From the NCBI RefSeq assembly GCF_027744825.2, contig NC_071334.1, forward strand, positions 41,827,437 through 41,891,436: DNA of 64,000 bases, in the 5' to 3' direction. A program made the translations under genes and the position numbers. Numbering within the stretch: the first letter of the stretch is position 1; every line of letters starts with the position of its first letter. The notes below the pieces were generated by a model. It was not told the DNA's origin. It ran no database searches and saw nothing but the letters and a program-made list of their open reading frames with translations. This stretch comes from Synchiropus splendidus. Lineage: Eukaryota; Chordata; Actinopteri; Syngnathiformes; Callionymidae. Shown here piece after piece: positions 33,230 through 43,880 of this stretch.

Positions 33230-35290
33230 TGGTGAGTGTGCGTGGCTTGCTGCCGACAGACCGGGGGAACTAAAGTACAGTCAGACATCAATATCTCACT
33301 GGAAATGTATTGAATTTTGTCTGAACACTATCGTTGTCATGAATCAGTCAAATTTGTGCTGGCAAAACAACATATTGCGTTTTTAAGTGTTGCATACTCA
33401 GACTGTGCAGCAAAATTAAGTTGTGGTTTCACACTATTTATTAATAAAAAAAATGGCCATGTAAAAAAAAGGCAAATGAGCTCATGTATTGTGGGTTCAT
33501 TGATGCTGTCAGTCACAACAAACTCTTTTCACATGTTAAAGAAGGTGTAGTAATGGCTCTGGTAAACAGTGCGTGATGGGCTCTGACTAGCGGACAGACT
33601 GTTGATCAGTACGCGAGACACGGAAAGTCGACATCTCACCGGAACTTGACTCCCCAAACCCACTGTTGTCATTGTCAAAATAACTGTACAGCTGCCACGC
33701 TGACAGAATGCAAGTGACAGCTGAAGAACAAGTTGAACAGCACCGGGACTCATGGGCAGCGTCGGATATTTAGTATATTCCACTAGATTTAATGACTTCA
33801 CTGCAATTGCTATTGAATAACAGACATACAAATACGTCGGACCGGTTTCAGACTACGAAATTTCTGTTTCTGCTCTTTTCAAATGGAGTGGTACACATGA
33901 AAAGGTTGGCTATGTGGATGTCCAGGAAGAAACCGCATGTTCTGTTTTTCCTGCCTTCTTTTCTCGTCTTGTGACAATGTCTGGACTCAGAAGGGATATT
34001 GTCACCTGAAGAATTTGCACAGAAGCCTCTTAAAACATGAGCGGTAGACCACTCACATTCAAAGCCAGATCGGGCTAAAAAGGTTTGGGATGTCCAAGGA
34101 TAGACTTGGCTTTGGATGAACAGCGGCAACTCAACATCAGCATCCACAATGCCAAGGTACAAGAGAACAGGGAGATTTTAAAAAATGTTATCAATGCTGC
34201 CTGCGTCCTCGCCAAACAGCAGCTGGCCTTTGGTGGAAATGATGAGAGTACACGCTCTGCTAATCGTGGCAACTATGTTGAACTGTTGCATGCTTTTGCT
34301 GAGAAAGATGACAGGCTAGCTAGGCATCTGAAGACATCCACTGTATTTTCTGGCTTGTCGAATAGAATACAAAATGATTTGATCGAAGCAGTTGCTGATT
34401 AAAAAGGAGATCAGTGCAGCCCCATTTGTTGCTGTAGTAGTCGACGAGACCACAGATGTCACAAATCAAGCTCAGATTTCTGTCATATTGAGCTATGTGG
34501 TTTACACTGAAGCAGGCTGCGAGGTGATGGCGGCGTTTTAGGGCTTTGATGACGCGAGTGAGGACAGATGCGCTCCGACCATTGCTGCATATGTCCTGAG
34601 AGTGCTGGAGAAGTACGACTGTGTTGACAAGCTTGTAGCTCAGACTATGACAGTGCCGCTGTAATGTCCTCAGAGCTGGTGTGCAAGCTAAAATTCAAGA
34701 AAAAGTGCCGGAAGCCATGTTTACCCACTGTTACGCACACAAGTTGAACTTGGTGCTATTGCATTCAGCAAAGTGCATGCCCGAGTGTCGCCCGCACATG
34801 GGCTTCCAACTAACTGCTGCCAATCAAATGGTGAATAGGCTTCTCTGTTGGTTTCATGTGTTTGTAAATCTGATTGTTAGGAAGTCAGTGCCTCACCAGC
34901 CATAAACCTCACCGCACGTCACTGCTCGGTGCAGACCACTCCCTCCCCCTTCAGTGCGATCAAGATCTGCCAGTGACTGCAGATCAATAGAAAAGCCCAG
35001 TTTGTGCTCAGGTCATTTTGGAGTGCTGCACATTGAGTAACTAACGTCTGGTGATCTTCCCTACTTTTCACATATTAATAAACGTATGTTGCCAGTGGTT
35101 CATGCTGTTTTGCCTGAGCGGCGGCCTGCCAAGCGGAGCCCGGTTTTGCTACACATGGCTGTCAAATCCATATGGGTTCAGTCATGTTATTTTGTTTGGA
35201 AAGCGATCTCTGAAACATTAAGCAGAAAGGTACTTAGGGCCAAATGTACCCACGCGCCTCCCTGTGGATAAATGAGACATTGCATCTCCG
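33230..35290 (+). mobile_element. hAT transposon relic (longer copy, H1)
   Basis: This element has outer segments shared with 58205-59262. The left shared part has TCAGACATCA, GAATTTTGTCT, ATGAATCAGTCAAAT, CACTGTTGTCATTGT and GGACTCATGGGCAG. The right shared part has CAGATCAATAGAAAAGCC, GTGCTC(A/G)G(G/A)TCATTTTGG and AGCCCGGTTTTGCT. Between them only this copy carries a transposase remnant (33840-34800). The boundaries are set by where the two copies stop matching; terminal repeats and an 8-bp duplication were not resolved. Confidence 0.75.
33840..34800 (+). pseudogene. hAT transposase (TTF zinc-finger/DUF4371 type), broken
   Basis: The N-terminal part has a TTF-type trace (FLFLLFSNG near 33860). 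Next comes KVQENREILKNVINAACVLA and ELLHAFAEKD (34085-34402), which match the DUF4371 region of ZMYM1-like hAT proteins. After a frame change, VAVVVDETTDV (about 34430-34460) holds the first catalytic Asp. Later YDSAAVMS (34646 on) and HCYAHKLNLVL (34726-34758) mark the hAT core. Stops follow EAVAD at 34400 and VMAAF at about 34540, and there are at least two frameshifts. The C-terminal dimerisation domain is absent. It cannot encode an active transposase. Confidence 0.9.
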
Positions 35291-35544
35291 GCTGTTCATG
35301 GGTGTTCCCCGCTGACTAAGTCATCCTGAAGGATTAAATTACTGCCGGGACCCTGTAGGAGTCCAAGAAAGGAGTGGTCATGAACCAGTCACATTGCACG
35401 GGGACGCGTATAGTATCACGAGCATGATGAAGTAGACTGTATGCCAGTTGCTATTTATAACGCTGACGTGGCTCACCTCCTTACTGACGGTGTGTACTTG
35501 TGTTGTTTGACAGCTTGTAACTTTTTTTTCTTTTCTTCGTGGGC

Positions 35545-35630
35545 GTCTTTGGTCTGTGTCTATGTTGTCATTGGCTGCAGTGACGTGTTGAATTTCCGCA
35601 CTGTGGGACTAATAAATGCCATCAAATGTT
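35545..35630 (+). repeat. LINE 3' tail (copy K4)
   Basis: TATGTTGTCATTGGCTGCAG, GTGTTGAATTTCCGCACTGT and GGGACTAATAAATGCC match the minus strand of K1 and K2. Less than 100 bp remains, indicating severe 5' truncation. The hairpin region is at 35596-35607. Confidence 0.65.
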
Positions 35631-37334
35631 TATATGAGCTGCCATGGGAGTGAGGATGTGTTGGTCAGGATATGCTGCGGAAGGCAGAACATGCACTCCA
35701 AATGAAAATGTGTCTATGTTGATGAGGATTCATGACACAGTGTCCTGATTTTCAGAGGCCACCAGATGTGTACAATATTTGACCTTGAACAACTAATTCA
35801 ATGACGCTGAACGTGGTTTCTAAACCAAGAGCGCCAACTAGCGTCCTCTGAAAAAGGCCACTGTTTCATGACACCTCATCAGCCCATCACTAGTTTCATG
35901 AATGCCCCAACAGCGTCTGTCAGAGGAACTTGTTTTTCCAGACAGGTGTGCAGATGTCGATAGCCTCGTTTCCATCCTCCACGTCATCTGGCAATGCAAG
36001 TGGCCTTATTGTCCTTCTTGCCCATTAATATCTTTTGTAAAACTAAAGATTGCCTTGTCACCAATTCATCTAACATGACAAAGAAATAATGACCGTTAAC
36101 TGCTGGAACATGCAGTTGCAATTTGAAATACCTGAGTGTGAGACGAACGTCTCATCAAAAAAGGGGCGATGAAGATGATGGAAAATCCATTGAAATGAAA
36201 ACAAGTGTTGACACATCAGCTTGGTGTGAATAACATCCGTAGTGCCTCTTTGTTTGTCAGCTGCTTTGTGGCCAGCTTTTACATTTCTGCTTGAGATTTC
36301 AAACACTGAATAGTGACAAAATAAGTTTTCTTCTTGTGATGCTTTACAGAGAAATGACCTGTGTCTGTATCATTCAACAGGTCGGTTTATGAATGTAACC
36401 CACTGATAATGGTTTTCTACTGACAGAAACTATGAATGAACAACACTGTCTAACCTGATCAAAAGGGACAACAATGGCCTTCAAGAGAAATTTCTTGATA
36501 AAAATCTACTCTGTCGGCATCAGCTTGTAATTGCTCCACTCATTCCCTCTCAGCTCCAGCAATTATAGGCCTACAGTGAGACGCAGCTTTTCAGTCGGGG
36601 TGGTGAATGTATATTCGAATTCGCAATGAAGTGCTACTTTCGGTGTATTTTCTGCTCAGTAACTCCGATAAATTGGAACTCTGAGTGGAAGACAAAAACT
36701 GACTTTTGTATTATGGGCTTTATCAAAGCGACAAAACTGTCTTGCAAACACAGTTTGATCAATTTCATTTCTCTGTGATGAGAATATGTAACGAGGCTTT
36801 TGGTAGCTTGACACAGACCGAAGGCAAAGCACCTTTTTAATGGATTTACTTGCCTGAAAATAATTATTAGCCACTTGGACTCACATAACACTGTGTGTCA
36901 CGTGACAAACTTGCATACAGCTGGAACTTCGTGATACAGACTCCTTGAAGTAATGTATTCTAGGGGACTGCAAAAAGGGATTCTAACCAAATTCACAAGT
37001 CAGGCTCATTTTGCTTTGTAAAGATGAGGCTTCATTGTTTTGCCGGCTCAAGATGGACTCATGGCATTGATACATTCCTCTACACAAGAAGCAGACACAA
37101 GATTGTCTAGAATATAATGAATGAATGAAATGTTTGCGTGAGATCTTACCCTTAACTTGGATGTGTTCAGTGTCGTAGCATTAAGGAGCAGCACAGGTTA
37201 AAATTATTACTCTCAGAGGCTACTTCTGGCCTGAACTTGATTCCTTTGCTGGCATCAGTGGAAATGTAACGTGGCTCACAGAAACTGATGCCATAATTTT
37301 GTTAATTCTGTGTGTTAAACTGGAAGGGCTGACT
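35631..37334. other. No gene seen
   Basis: Only short frames without recognisable domains, and no similarity to other parts of the window. Composition is mixed, with no strong structure. Confidence 0.5.
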
Positions 37335-38010
37335 ATGAGTGTGTTTACATGTCGGCCCAGAAAAGAGAGTTGTTTGCATTAGCCTGACTAAGTTCGGACT
37401 AAAATACATATTAACAGCTTAGTCTGAGTACTGGAGAGAAATTTTTATTTCATTTAGTCGGACACCACGCGGTAAATAACTGGACTAAGCTAGCATGTAG
37501 CCAAGGAGCTGGACTATGACCGGACTGGGTGATGTGCGGCTGTGCGAACTTCAGCTATGCTGCAGCAGTAAACAAACTCATAGACTAATCACGGTCTAAT
37601 GATGTCCAATAACCTTCAATACAATCGAGAAGTTGTGTGTGTAACCTGATGCAGTATGTGTTTTCCTCTGTCTCAGCTGATGTCTGCAGTGAACGATATC
37701 AGCTGTGTTTCGTAACTCACAACAATGACAATCTGCAGAGTTGTCTTCAACGTTCCTTTTGTTCGTTAGTTCTCATGAGAAGACGTGATTTGTTGGTTTA
37801 AGGAGATGACATAACCATCAAGTTAACAACCGTTAGCATTGTTGCTATGTGAGTCAAGGTCCATGCACATGATCGAATACACGACTCTGTACTTTAGATA
37901 CTCCACATCTGTCATTCTTTAATACATAGACAACACAATCTCCAGAATACGTAATTTTATTCAGAAACTTGCGAGTTTATGCCCAAAACCAGGCGAAGGA
38001 AGCCTGTTGA
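37335..38010 (-). repeat. Dispersed repeat family ABC, copy C, inverted
   Basis: Read on the minus strand this follows copies A and B. Plus-strand words such as TTAGCCTGACTAAGTT, CTGGACTATGACCGGACTGG, AACCGTTAGCATTGTTGC and CCAAAACCAGGCGAAG are the complements of shared words in A and B. It carries the CACGGTCTAATGATGTCC-type segment also in B. It is shorter at the far end, so truncated. Non-coding. Confidence 0.7.
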
Positions 38011-38389
38011 CGATAATATTTACATATGTTTGCACGTATGTAGGTTGACAGGTTGAGATAACAACACTGTGGTAGCCTCACAAGGGTGACCAGGATTTAA
38101 AACAGGTTTGATTTTCATGTGCTTGGAAGGTAGTCGTGCGGTGTAAATCGCTTCTTGTTACAGCATGTATGTAACACAATGTGAGATGCACGATTAAGCC
38201 AAAAGACGCCCCAAACAAGTGAAAAAACGTGCGAAAATGGGCCAAATATCTTACAGTGCATGCCCAGCTGATAAGAGTCGAAATCTAAAGAAAGTGGGAC
38301 AATAAATAGATAGAGTCTAGAACTACTGAGAATATTATGCAGGAAATGTATTGCTGGTTTGACAGAAACACTCTGAATATAGAGTAACC
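38011..38389. other. No gene seen
   Basis: Short gap between repeat copy C and the solo LTR candidate; nothing recognised. Confidence 0.5.
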
Positions 38390-38886
38390 TGTCATAATTG
38401 CCTAGGAAGTGACCCAGGTGCAGATGATTGCAGGCTGACAGAAGGCACGGACAACAATATTAAATTAGTAAATTTAATACAAAATTCACAATAAATACAG
38501 ACAAAGACAAAGACGGGAACTGAAGGCGCCGGAGTCAAAACACGAACCGGGAAATACAGGGAGGGACTAGGGAATCTGCAACAAAAGAGAGGTGAATTAG
38601 ATTCAACCTTCGTAACTAGGGAGAACACAAAAATGATCGGATAATAACTCACAAGGTCCAGATCAACTAAAAGCGCTACGTGGAGGAGAAACACTCAAAC
38701 TCACACGAAGGAAAAAGATTAAGACAAACGTCAAATGAGAAGTGACCTTAAAACACTCACATGCGGTCAAACTGACAAATTTAGGGAGATGCTAGATGAG
38801 AGTAAGGAAAAGGAAACTACAGGGGCTGAACAAAATAAAAGCACGCGGAACAGACAAAGGATAAGAGCACAGTGCGGAACGTGACA
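38390..38886 (-). mobile_element. Solo LTR candidate, minus strand
   Basis: The segment starts TGTCATAATT and ends ACGTGACA, so it has the TG...CA ends of an LTR on either strand. It is flanked by TAACC (38385-38389) and AAACC (38887-38891), a 4/5 match to a 5-bp target duplication. On the minus strand it begins TGTCACGTTCC and runs through a CGTGCTTTTATTTTG word. It has a polyadenylation-like ATTAAA about 80 bases before its end. The same order occurs in the 40243-40749 segment. At 497 bp with no internal coding region nearby, it fits a solo LTR left by recombination. Gypsy-like assignment is a guess. Confidence 0.65.
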
Positions 38887-40079
38887 AAACCTAAATGAAT
38901 CATCTTTAAGCATGGTCATGCAGATACCTGAATAGCAGTGAAAAAGTGGAAATTAGCTGGGCTGTCTCAGTGGCTCATTTTTGGTGTCACACTTAATCAC
39001 ATGCTAAGAGGCATCGTCATCAGTTGGGCAGTAAAGGTGGTAACAGAAAACCACTCTTGAAATGGAAGTGAAGAGGCCCTCCCTGCTCCCGTGGTACGTC
39101 ATGGTTCTGCTGCCTTGATACTGGAGCACACCTTGGGACACGACGGCCCCACCCCTCACAACTGCTATCTGCTAATTCCATTTGGGGCCCATGATTTATG
39201 CCTCCTTAGATAATAAAGTACAGCATCGCAAACGTGTAAAGCATTCCCCAAATGGCAACTCTGTCTCCGTGATTAATTTCAATTTCATTAAGCAGGGTGC
39301 TAATTAAGCAATAAATAATGACGTGGTGTGTGTTGATGCTCAGACAAGCCCTATAGACTAGAACCTGCACAATCGTGTCATTTTTTTGTGGGATTGAGAT
39401 TGAATTCAGGATGTATTTGACTGGTGCAATGTTTGTATGAAAACTGCTAAGCAGTATTAGGATTTATATATATTATATATTTTTTATGTACTTTATGTTT
39501 TTTATGTAATACTGCTCACCAGTGTTTTGCTTCACAATTCAAATTGTTATTCAAATAAGTAAACAAGACTTGAAGATGAGATTAGACTGGAAAACCTTGA
39601 TTATTTCAGTGGAATAATCCATTTCTCACTATTTTGAAAGTCTGTAGCTTGAAAAACATTAAAGATGAAGGAATATTGTGACCCAAAGTTTGGGATGAAA
39701 GTAAATTCACTTGTATGTTATGGCTATCACTAGCCGGTGGCCATAGTGCATTGCATAACATTTTCAGATCATTATCTGCTCCAATGGTGACACTCTTCCT
39801 CAACTTTCAAGCAACAATGATGATGACGATGATGGCTGCACATCGTAGCGTCAGCTTCTCCCACACCGTTTACTGTCTGTTTTTTTTTCACTACCTCCAA
39901 AACTGTGTTTTGACCCAGAAAGGGTTGCTGCTCTTCAGAAATGCATCCCATCGCCTTATGATTATTATTATTATTTTATTTCCTGACAACTACATATATT
40001 TTATTTATTTATTTTGTCATGATATTTCTTTATATTTTTGGGGTTTATTTGTCGTTGTGTTGTTTGACAGCAAGAGACT
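38887..40079. other. No gene seen; contains a motif-rich block
   Basis: Short frames only. 39130-39345 is listed separately. An AT run with TATATATATT-type words is near 39468-39510 and (ATT)n near 39960-39975. Confidence 0.45.
39130..39345. promoter_or_regulatory. Candidate conserved non-coding block
   Basis: Contains CTAATTCCATTTGGGGCC, CATGATTTATGCC, CCGTGATTAATTTCAATTTC, TTCATTAAGC, GTGCTAATTAAGCAATAAA and AATGACGTGG, in non-repetitive sequence. The pattern of ATTA cores and a CRE-like half site resembles developmental enhancers. Only motif content supports this. Confidence 0.3.
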
Positions 40080-40242
40080 TTTTTGAAGATGGTTTTCGAT
40101 GTCTTTGAAGTTTGATGTGTATCTTTACTGTCTTTGATATGTGTCAATGTCTTTGTTGTCATTGGCTGCTGTTACGTTGTGTTTCCCCACTGTGGGACTA
40201 ATAACAGCAATCGAATCAAATCAAATCAAATCGAATCGAATC
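40080..40242 (+). repeat. LINE 3' end (copy K5) with pentamer tail
   Basis: TGTCTTTGTTGTCATTGGCT, then TTTCCCCACTGTGGGACTAA, then a tail of AATCAAATCAAATC and AATCGAATCG units. The CCCCAC/GTGGG hairpin is at 40185-40196. The tail is interrupted at 40242 by an LTR and resumes at 40750. Confidence 0.75.
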
Positions 40243-40749
40243 TGTTGTGTTTGGTGCTTTTATTTTCTTATTTCCTGTTCTCTTGTGTTGTTTCCATTTT
40301 CCGTGTTCCGTTCTACTTCACAACAGCGCAGCTGGAACCCATCCGCTAATCAAACTCCGCTGATTTCTACACTTTGGTTCCAGTCTACATTACCTGATGG
40401 TTGCTCTGCGTCCTCCGGTGAAGATCCCCTGGAGACTTTGTTCTATAGCATTCTTTGATATCTTTTTTTATGATGGTGCGTGTCCCTTCTGCCGCTTCCT
40501 TGGTTTCTTCCTTGTTTATTTTCTGCCCTTTTCTATCATCTTTTGTGCTTCATGTGAGAGGTTTTGGAGCTCACGTTTTGTTCGGCTTGATTGTAATTCG
40601 TCTTTAGTTCCTTGTTTCTTGATTGTACCCTTTTATTTCTTTATTAATTGTGTATTAAACCTCATTTCATTTAACCTTGTTGTTCCAAGTTCTCTGTGAG
40701 CCAGCTACAATCTTAGCATTTGGGTCTGTTCTCCTGAGCCACCGTGACA
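40243..40749 (+). mobile_element. Solo LTR candidate inserted in a LINE tail
   Basis: Starts TGTTGTGTTTGGTGC and ends GCCACCGTGACA. The flanks are GAATC (40238-40242) and TAATC (40750-40754), a 4/5 match within the pentamer tail. It shares its order of blocks with the candidate at 38390-38886 in the other orientation: a GTGCTTTTATTTTC-type start, a TGTATTAAACCTC polyadenylation-like word, TTGTTG..., and a G(C/T)A(T/C)(T/C)TGGGTC-like block near the end. At 507 bp it is close in size to the other copy. No internal retroviral genes are nearby, so it is a solo LTR if correctly called. Confidence 0.7.
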
Positions 40750-40768
40750 TAATCTAATCTAATCTAAT
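40750..40768 (+). repeat. Resumed LINE pentamer tail (AATCT)n
   Basis: TAATCTAATCTAATCTAATC continues the pentamer tail of LINE copy K5 after the LTR. Another degenerate stretch of the same words (TAATCTTATCTAATTTAATC and so on) appears at 41409-41443 after the next element. Confidence 0.75.
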
Positions 40769-41405
40769 CCGCTGTAATTTCCAGACGCTGCTTTTTCTCG
40801 CGGCCTGAACCTTTCAGTTTATACGACGGTGCAGGCTGGTTTTACAGGTTTTACAAGCTGAAATTGGATGAAGTCTGAGATGATGAAATCAAAGAACTCA
40901 AGCTTTTTACCTACACTTAAAACTCTCAAAATCTGCTGTTTTCGCCCACGTGTCCGCAGCTCCGCCAACACAGCCGATCTCCTTGAGGTCCGGAAATGAG
41001 AAGCGGCTGCTGAGACCAACTGTGGTGTCAGAACTTCGGGCATGCATGCCGGAAACAGTGCATTTGGAGTGCTTTAAAGTGAATAAAAGATGTGACAAGT
41101 TCATGATTGAAATAGAAGTTTCCTCTGTGTGTGTCCAGCTCCGAACGTGCGGTCCTGTCCAGTTTGGCTGTGATGGTAAATAAGCCAAAGCAACGCTCCG
41201 TTTCCGAGTCGTCTCATCCAAGCAGTGGTGCTGTCTGTGCCGTAGGAAGATCAGTGGTGCACCCGCCTTAAAAACGCTTTTCAAAACTATTGTTAAACCT
41301 TTCCTGTCTGCGCGGCTTATAGACCAGTGCGACTTATGTATGAACAAGATCTATTTTCCTTATTAAATGTAGTGAGTGCAGCTAATATTCTGGTGCGCTC
41401 TGTAG
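40769..41405. mobile_element. Non-autonomous DNA element, 'GTAATTTCC...GCGGCTTATA' type
   Basis: The left end CCGCTGTAATTTCCAGACGC and the right part GCGCGGCTTATAGACCAGTG resemble an abundant fish element with CGTAATTTCCGGACTATAAG-like ends. It is flanked on both sides by AATCT-type pentamers, so it appears to have inserted into the same LINE tail as the LTR. Frames inside it (40907-41347 minus, 40950-41183 plus) have no known domain and are treated as chance. Confidence 0.5.
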
Positions 41406-41959
41406 TAAGGTAATCTTATCTAATTTAATCTCTATCTAATCTTGACCTTCTCTTCATTTTTTCAGTTCTTCTTAAAATAACCCAACCAATTGGTCTAGAA
41501 GGCTTCCTTTATATATAATATATATATATAAAAACTGAAATTAATGTTGACAAGAAGCGGTGTGCTGTTAACTGTCTGTGTTCGCTCCACACCTACAAAC
41601 ATAATTTATTTCCTTTATAAAAGTTGAGGGTATGTGTGTCACAATCTCACTGAATGAATTACCTTTGCATTAAAGCAAGCCAGGTAAGGTGCACACATTT
41701 TTCATGTGGGAAAGTTGTATATTTTGTAATAATTAAGCTGCATGAGTTTTCCAACTGTTGATACTTGATACTGCAAACCAAAACATTCTATTCTAAACTG
41801 CACCATCTCTGCATCACTGCAAAAATGCCAATTTCCTCTTGGTTAGCGTCAGCACATTGTCCTCAAGACAGCGAGTCAGCTCTTCTGCTTCATCCACTTT
41901 TCTGATCACTCGGCCACACTGCTGTTCCCCCATGTCAAATGTCTCCAAGTACAGACTCC

Positions 41960-42130
41960 TGATATGTGTATAAGGAGCGCTTTATTTACACTGATTAATG
42001 GTCCCGGGTTCTGGTGGAGTGTAAGCTGCTCACGCCCAGACAGCGGTGACAAATAAATCTATCAATCATCTGAGAGATTTTCTAATCCCCAAGCCATCAG
42101 TCAGAGTTGCAACCTAAACACTTTGTCACT
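41960..42130. promoter_or_regulatory. Candidate non-coding block (Pbx/Meis/Hox-like words)
   Basis: CTTTATTTACACTGATTAATGG and ACAAATAAATCTATCAATCATC-type sequence lie in otherwise unique DNA; TCAATCATC and TGATTAATGG resemble TALE/Hox sites. The call is from motifs alone. Confidence 0.2.
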
Positions 42131-43569
42131 GAGCAGGCAGCATGTGTTTGCTATAAAGACACATATAGTGTACAGTTACCACAGCACTTTGAGTCTGTAG
42201 GCAGCCACCATATGAGCCAATTGCACTAATACTACTGTGATTATGGAAACTACGTACATATGGCTACAGGACCCAGTCTCAGATGAGACATCCTAAACAA
42301 GTAGAAGGGTCTTTTTATATGGGAGGAGGAAAGTGACCAAGGAGTGGAGCAGTCAGCGGCATCGAGTGCCGTGAAGTGATCGTTCCTTGGCGTCCTACAG
42401 ATGAATCACAAGGTAAGTTTGTATGTTAGTTCATTGGTGACAAATCTACATATTAAAAAGCATATACTTTTCTGTATAGCTTCAGAGGAAGTACAATAAT
42501 GTAATCACGCTATGTTGTCATTAATGAGAGGAGGAGGATGGACCCACACATGATGTAAGTGATGAGGATGGACCTTCCTCCTGCCTCACCTGGTGGAGAC
42601 TGTTGCATTTGTCATCAGCCTTTGTTGTTTGTGGGTTATTTATTTATTTATTAGTTGTTTCTGTTTTATTTTATTATGATTATTACTATTATTGTGTTTT
42701 TGACAGCATGTTTTCTAAAGCACTTTCCTGGTTGGTGGGATCCCCACCGACCATGCCACATAATGTAAAACCCCCCTCATGAATGACGTACAGCTTGGTA
42801 AAGGTTGTAAAATGAAAACCATTATTCCAAAGTGGATTTAAATTTAATGCAATAAGCAAGGATGTACTGAAAGATAGTCCCCATTTTGCTCATGCAGACT
42901 TTGTGTCAGGCTGGAACCAACAAGTGAGACAGGGAGAACACTTCCCTTGGCACCACCTTGATTTGGCTGGATCAGAGCTGCGGATGAGTTCACCTCTTGG
43001 CCAAAGGTGCAGCATTGATGATGTTGCGCCGCTAGAATGCTGGTCAAGATGCTTGTGGATTTCCATAGAGCACCACCAATCACCGTAAGTGGCTCATCAG
43101 CCTTTTGATGAAGAAAAACTAAAAAACATTCACTTGAACATCCACGGCTTGAACACTGAGATCATGGTTTCACAATCGTCTCCACCTGCTGAGAAAGACT
43201 GAGAAACGAATGACCCCTTGCTGGCGTCAGCCATTCTTTATGCCTTGGCCTGCTGAGGCAGTGAGTGTTCAGAGAGAGACTGGAAGAAACTGAGCAGACT
43301 TCCAAAACGGACTGGGTCAGTGTCGGACTGGATCTTCCATCAAGGAAACGTGTAAAGGGAAGAAGTCAAGCCATTCAGGGGCTTTAGTGGGGGATTTAAG
43401 TCCCCTTCAACAACAGCTCGTACAGCTGATCATCATGTGTAAAAATATTTTGAAAAATTAAATTAAATTAAATCAGTCATTAAATTATTAAAAAATGATG
43501 ATGATTACTTGGCTGCGTTGTGTCATAAAAAAATATTAATTTTCATACGGTGGCATAAAATGTTTTATT

Positions 43570-43880
43570 AATTGTCATACATACTAAGCTATCCACTGTT
43601 GCCTTTCATGCTCTTCAATAACAGAATGGATCCATCAACTTTTCGCAGCACGCTGATACCTTCCCCGCCGTTGGTGGGTGCAACAGCAACTTATTGCGAT
43701 ATAGAGGCACAGATGGTGAGCTCACCGGTCCAAGACAACACAGGAACAAAAGAAACACTCCGTCGGCATTTAATTAAACATTTGGCTGGAAGAGTTAAAT
43801 TGCACCTCATGTCATTTCCACTGCTATTTGATCTGTTACCGAAAATTTGACTTTGGATCCTGGATGATTGTCCAACAGTC
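43570..43880. promoter_or_regulatory. Candidate non-coding block
   Basis: Non-repetitive, mixed-composition sequence with GGCATTTAATTAAACATTTG, AAATTGCACCTCATGTC and CAACTTATTGCGATATAG. Overlapping short frames on both strands show no domain. Flanks are AT-rich. Regulatory role is a suggestion only. Confidence 0.2.

Noticed and set aside
40907..41347. 146-codon frame on the minus strand
   Set aside because: Lies inside a non-autonomous DNA element, with overlapping frames on the other strand and no transposase-like motif.
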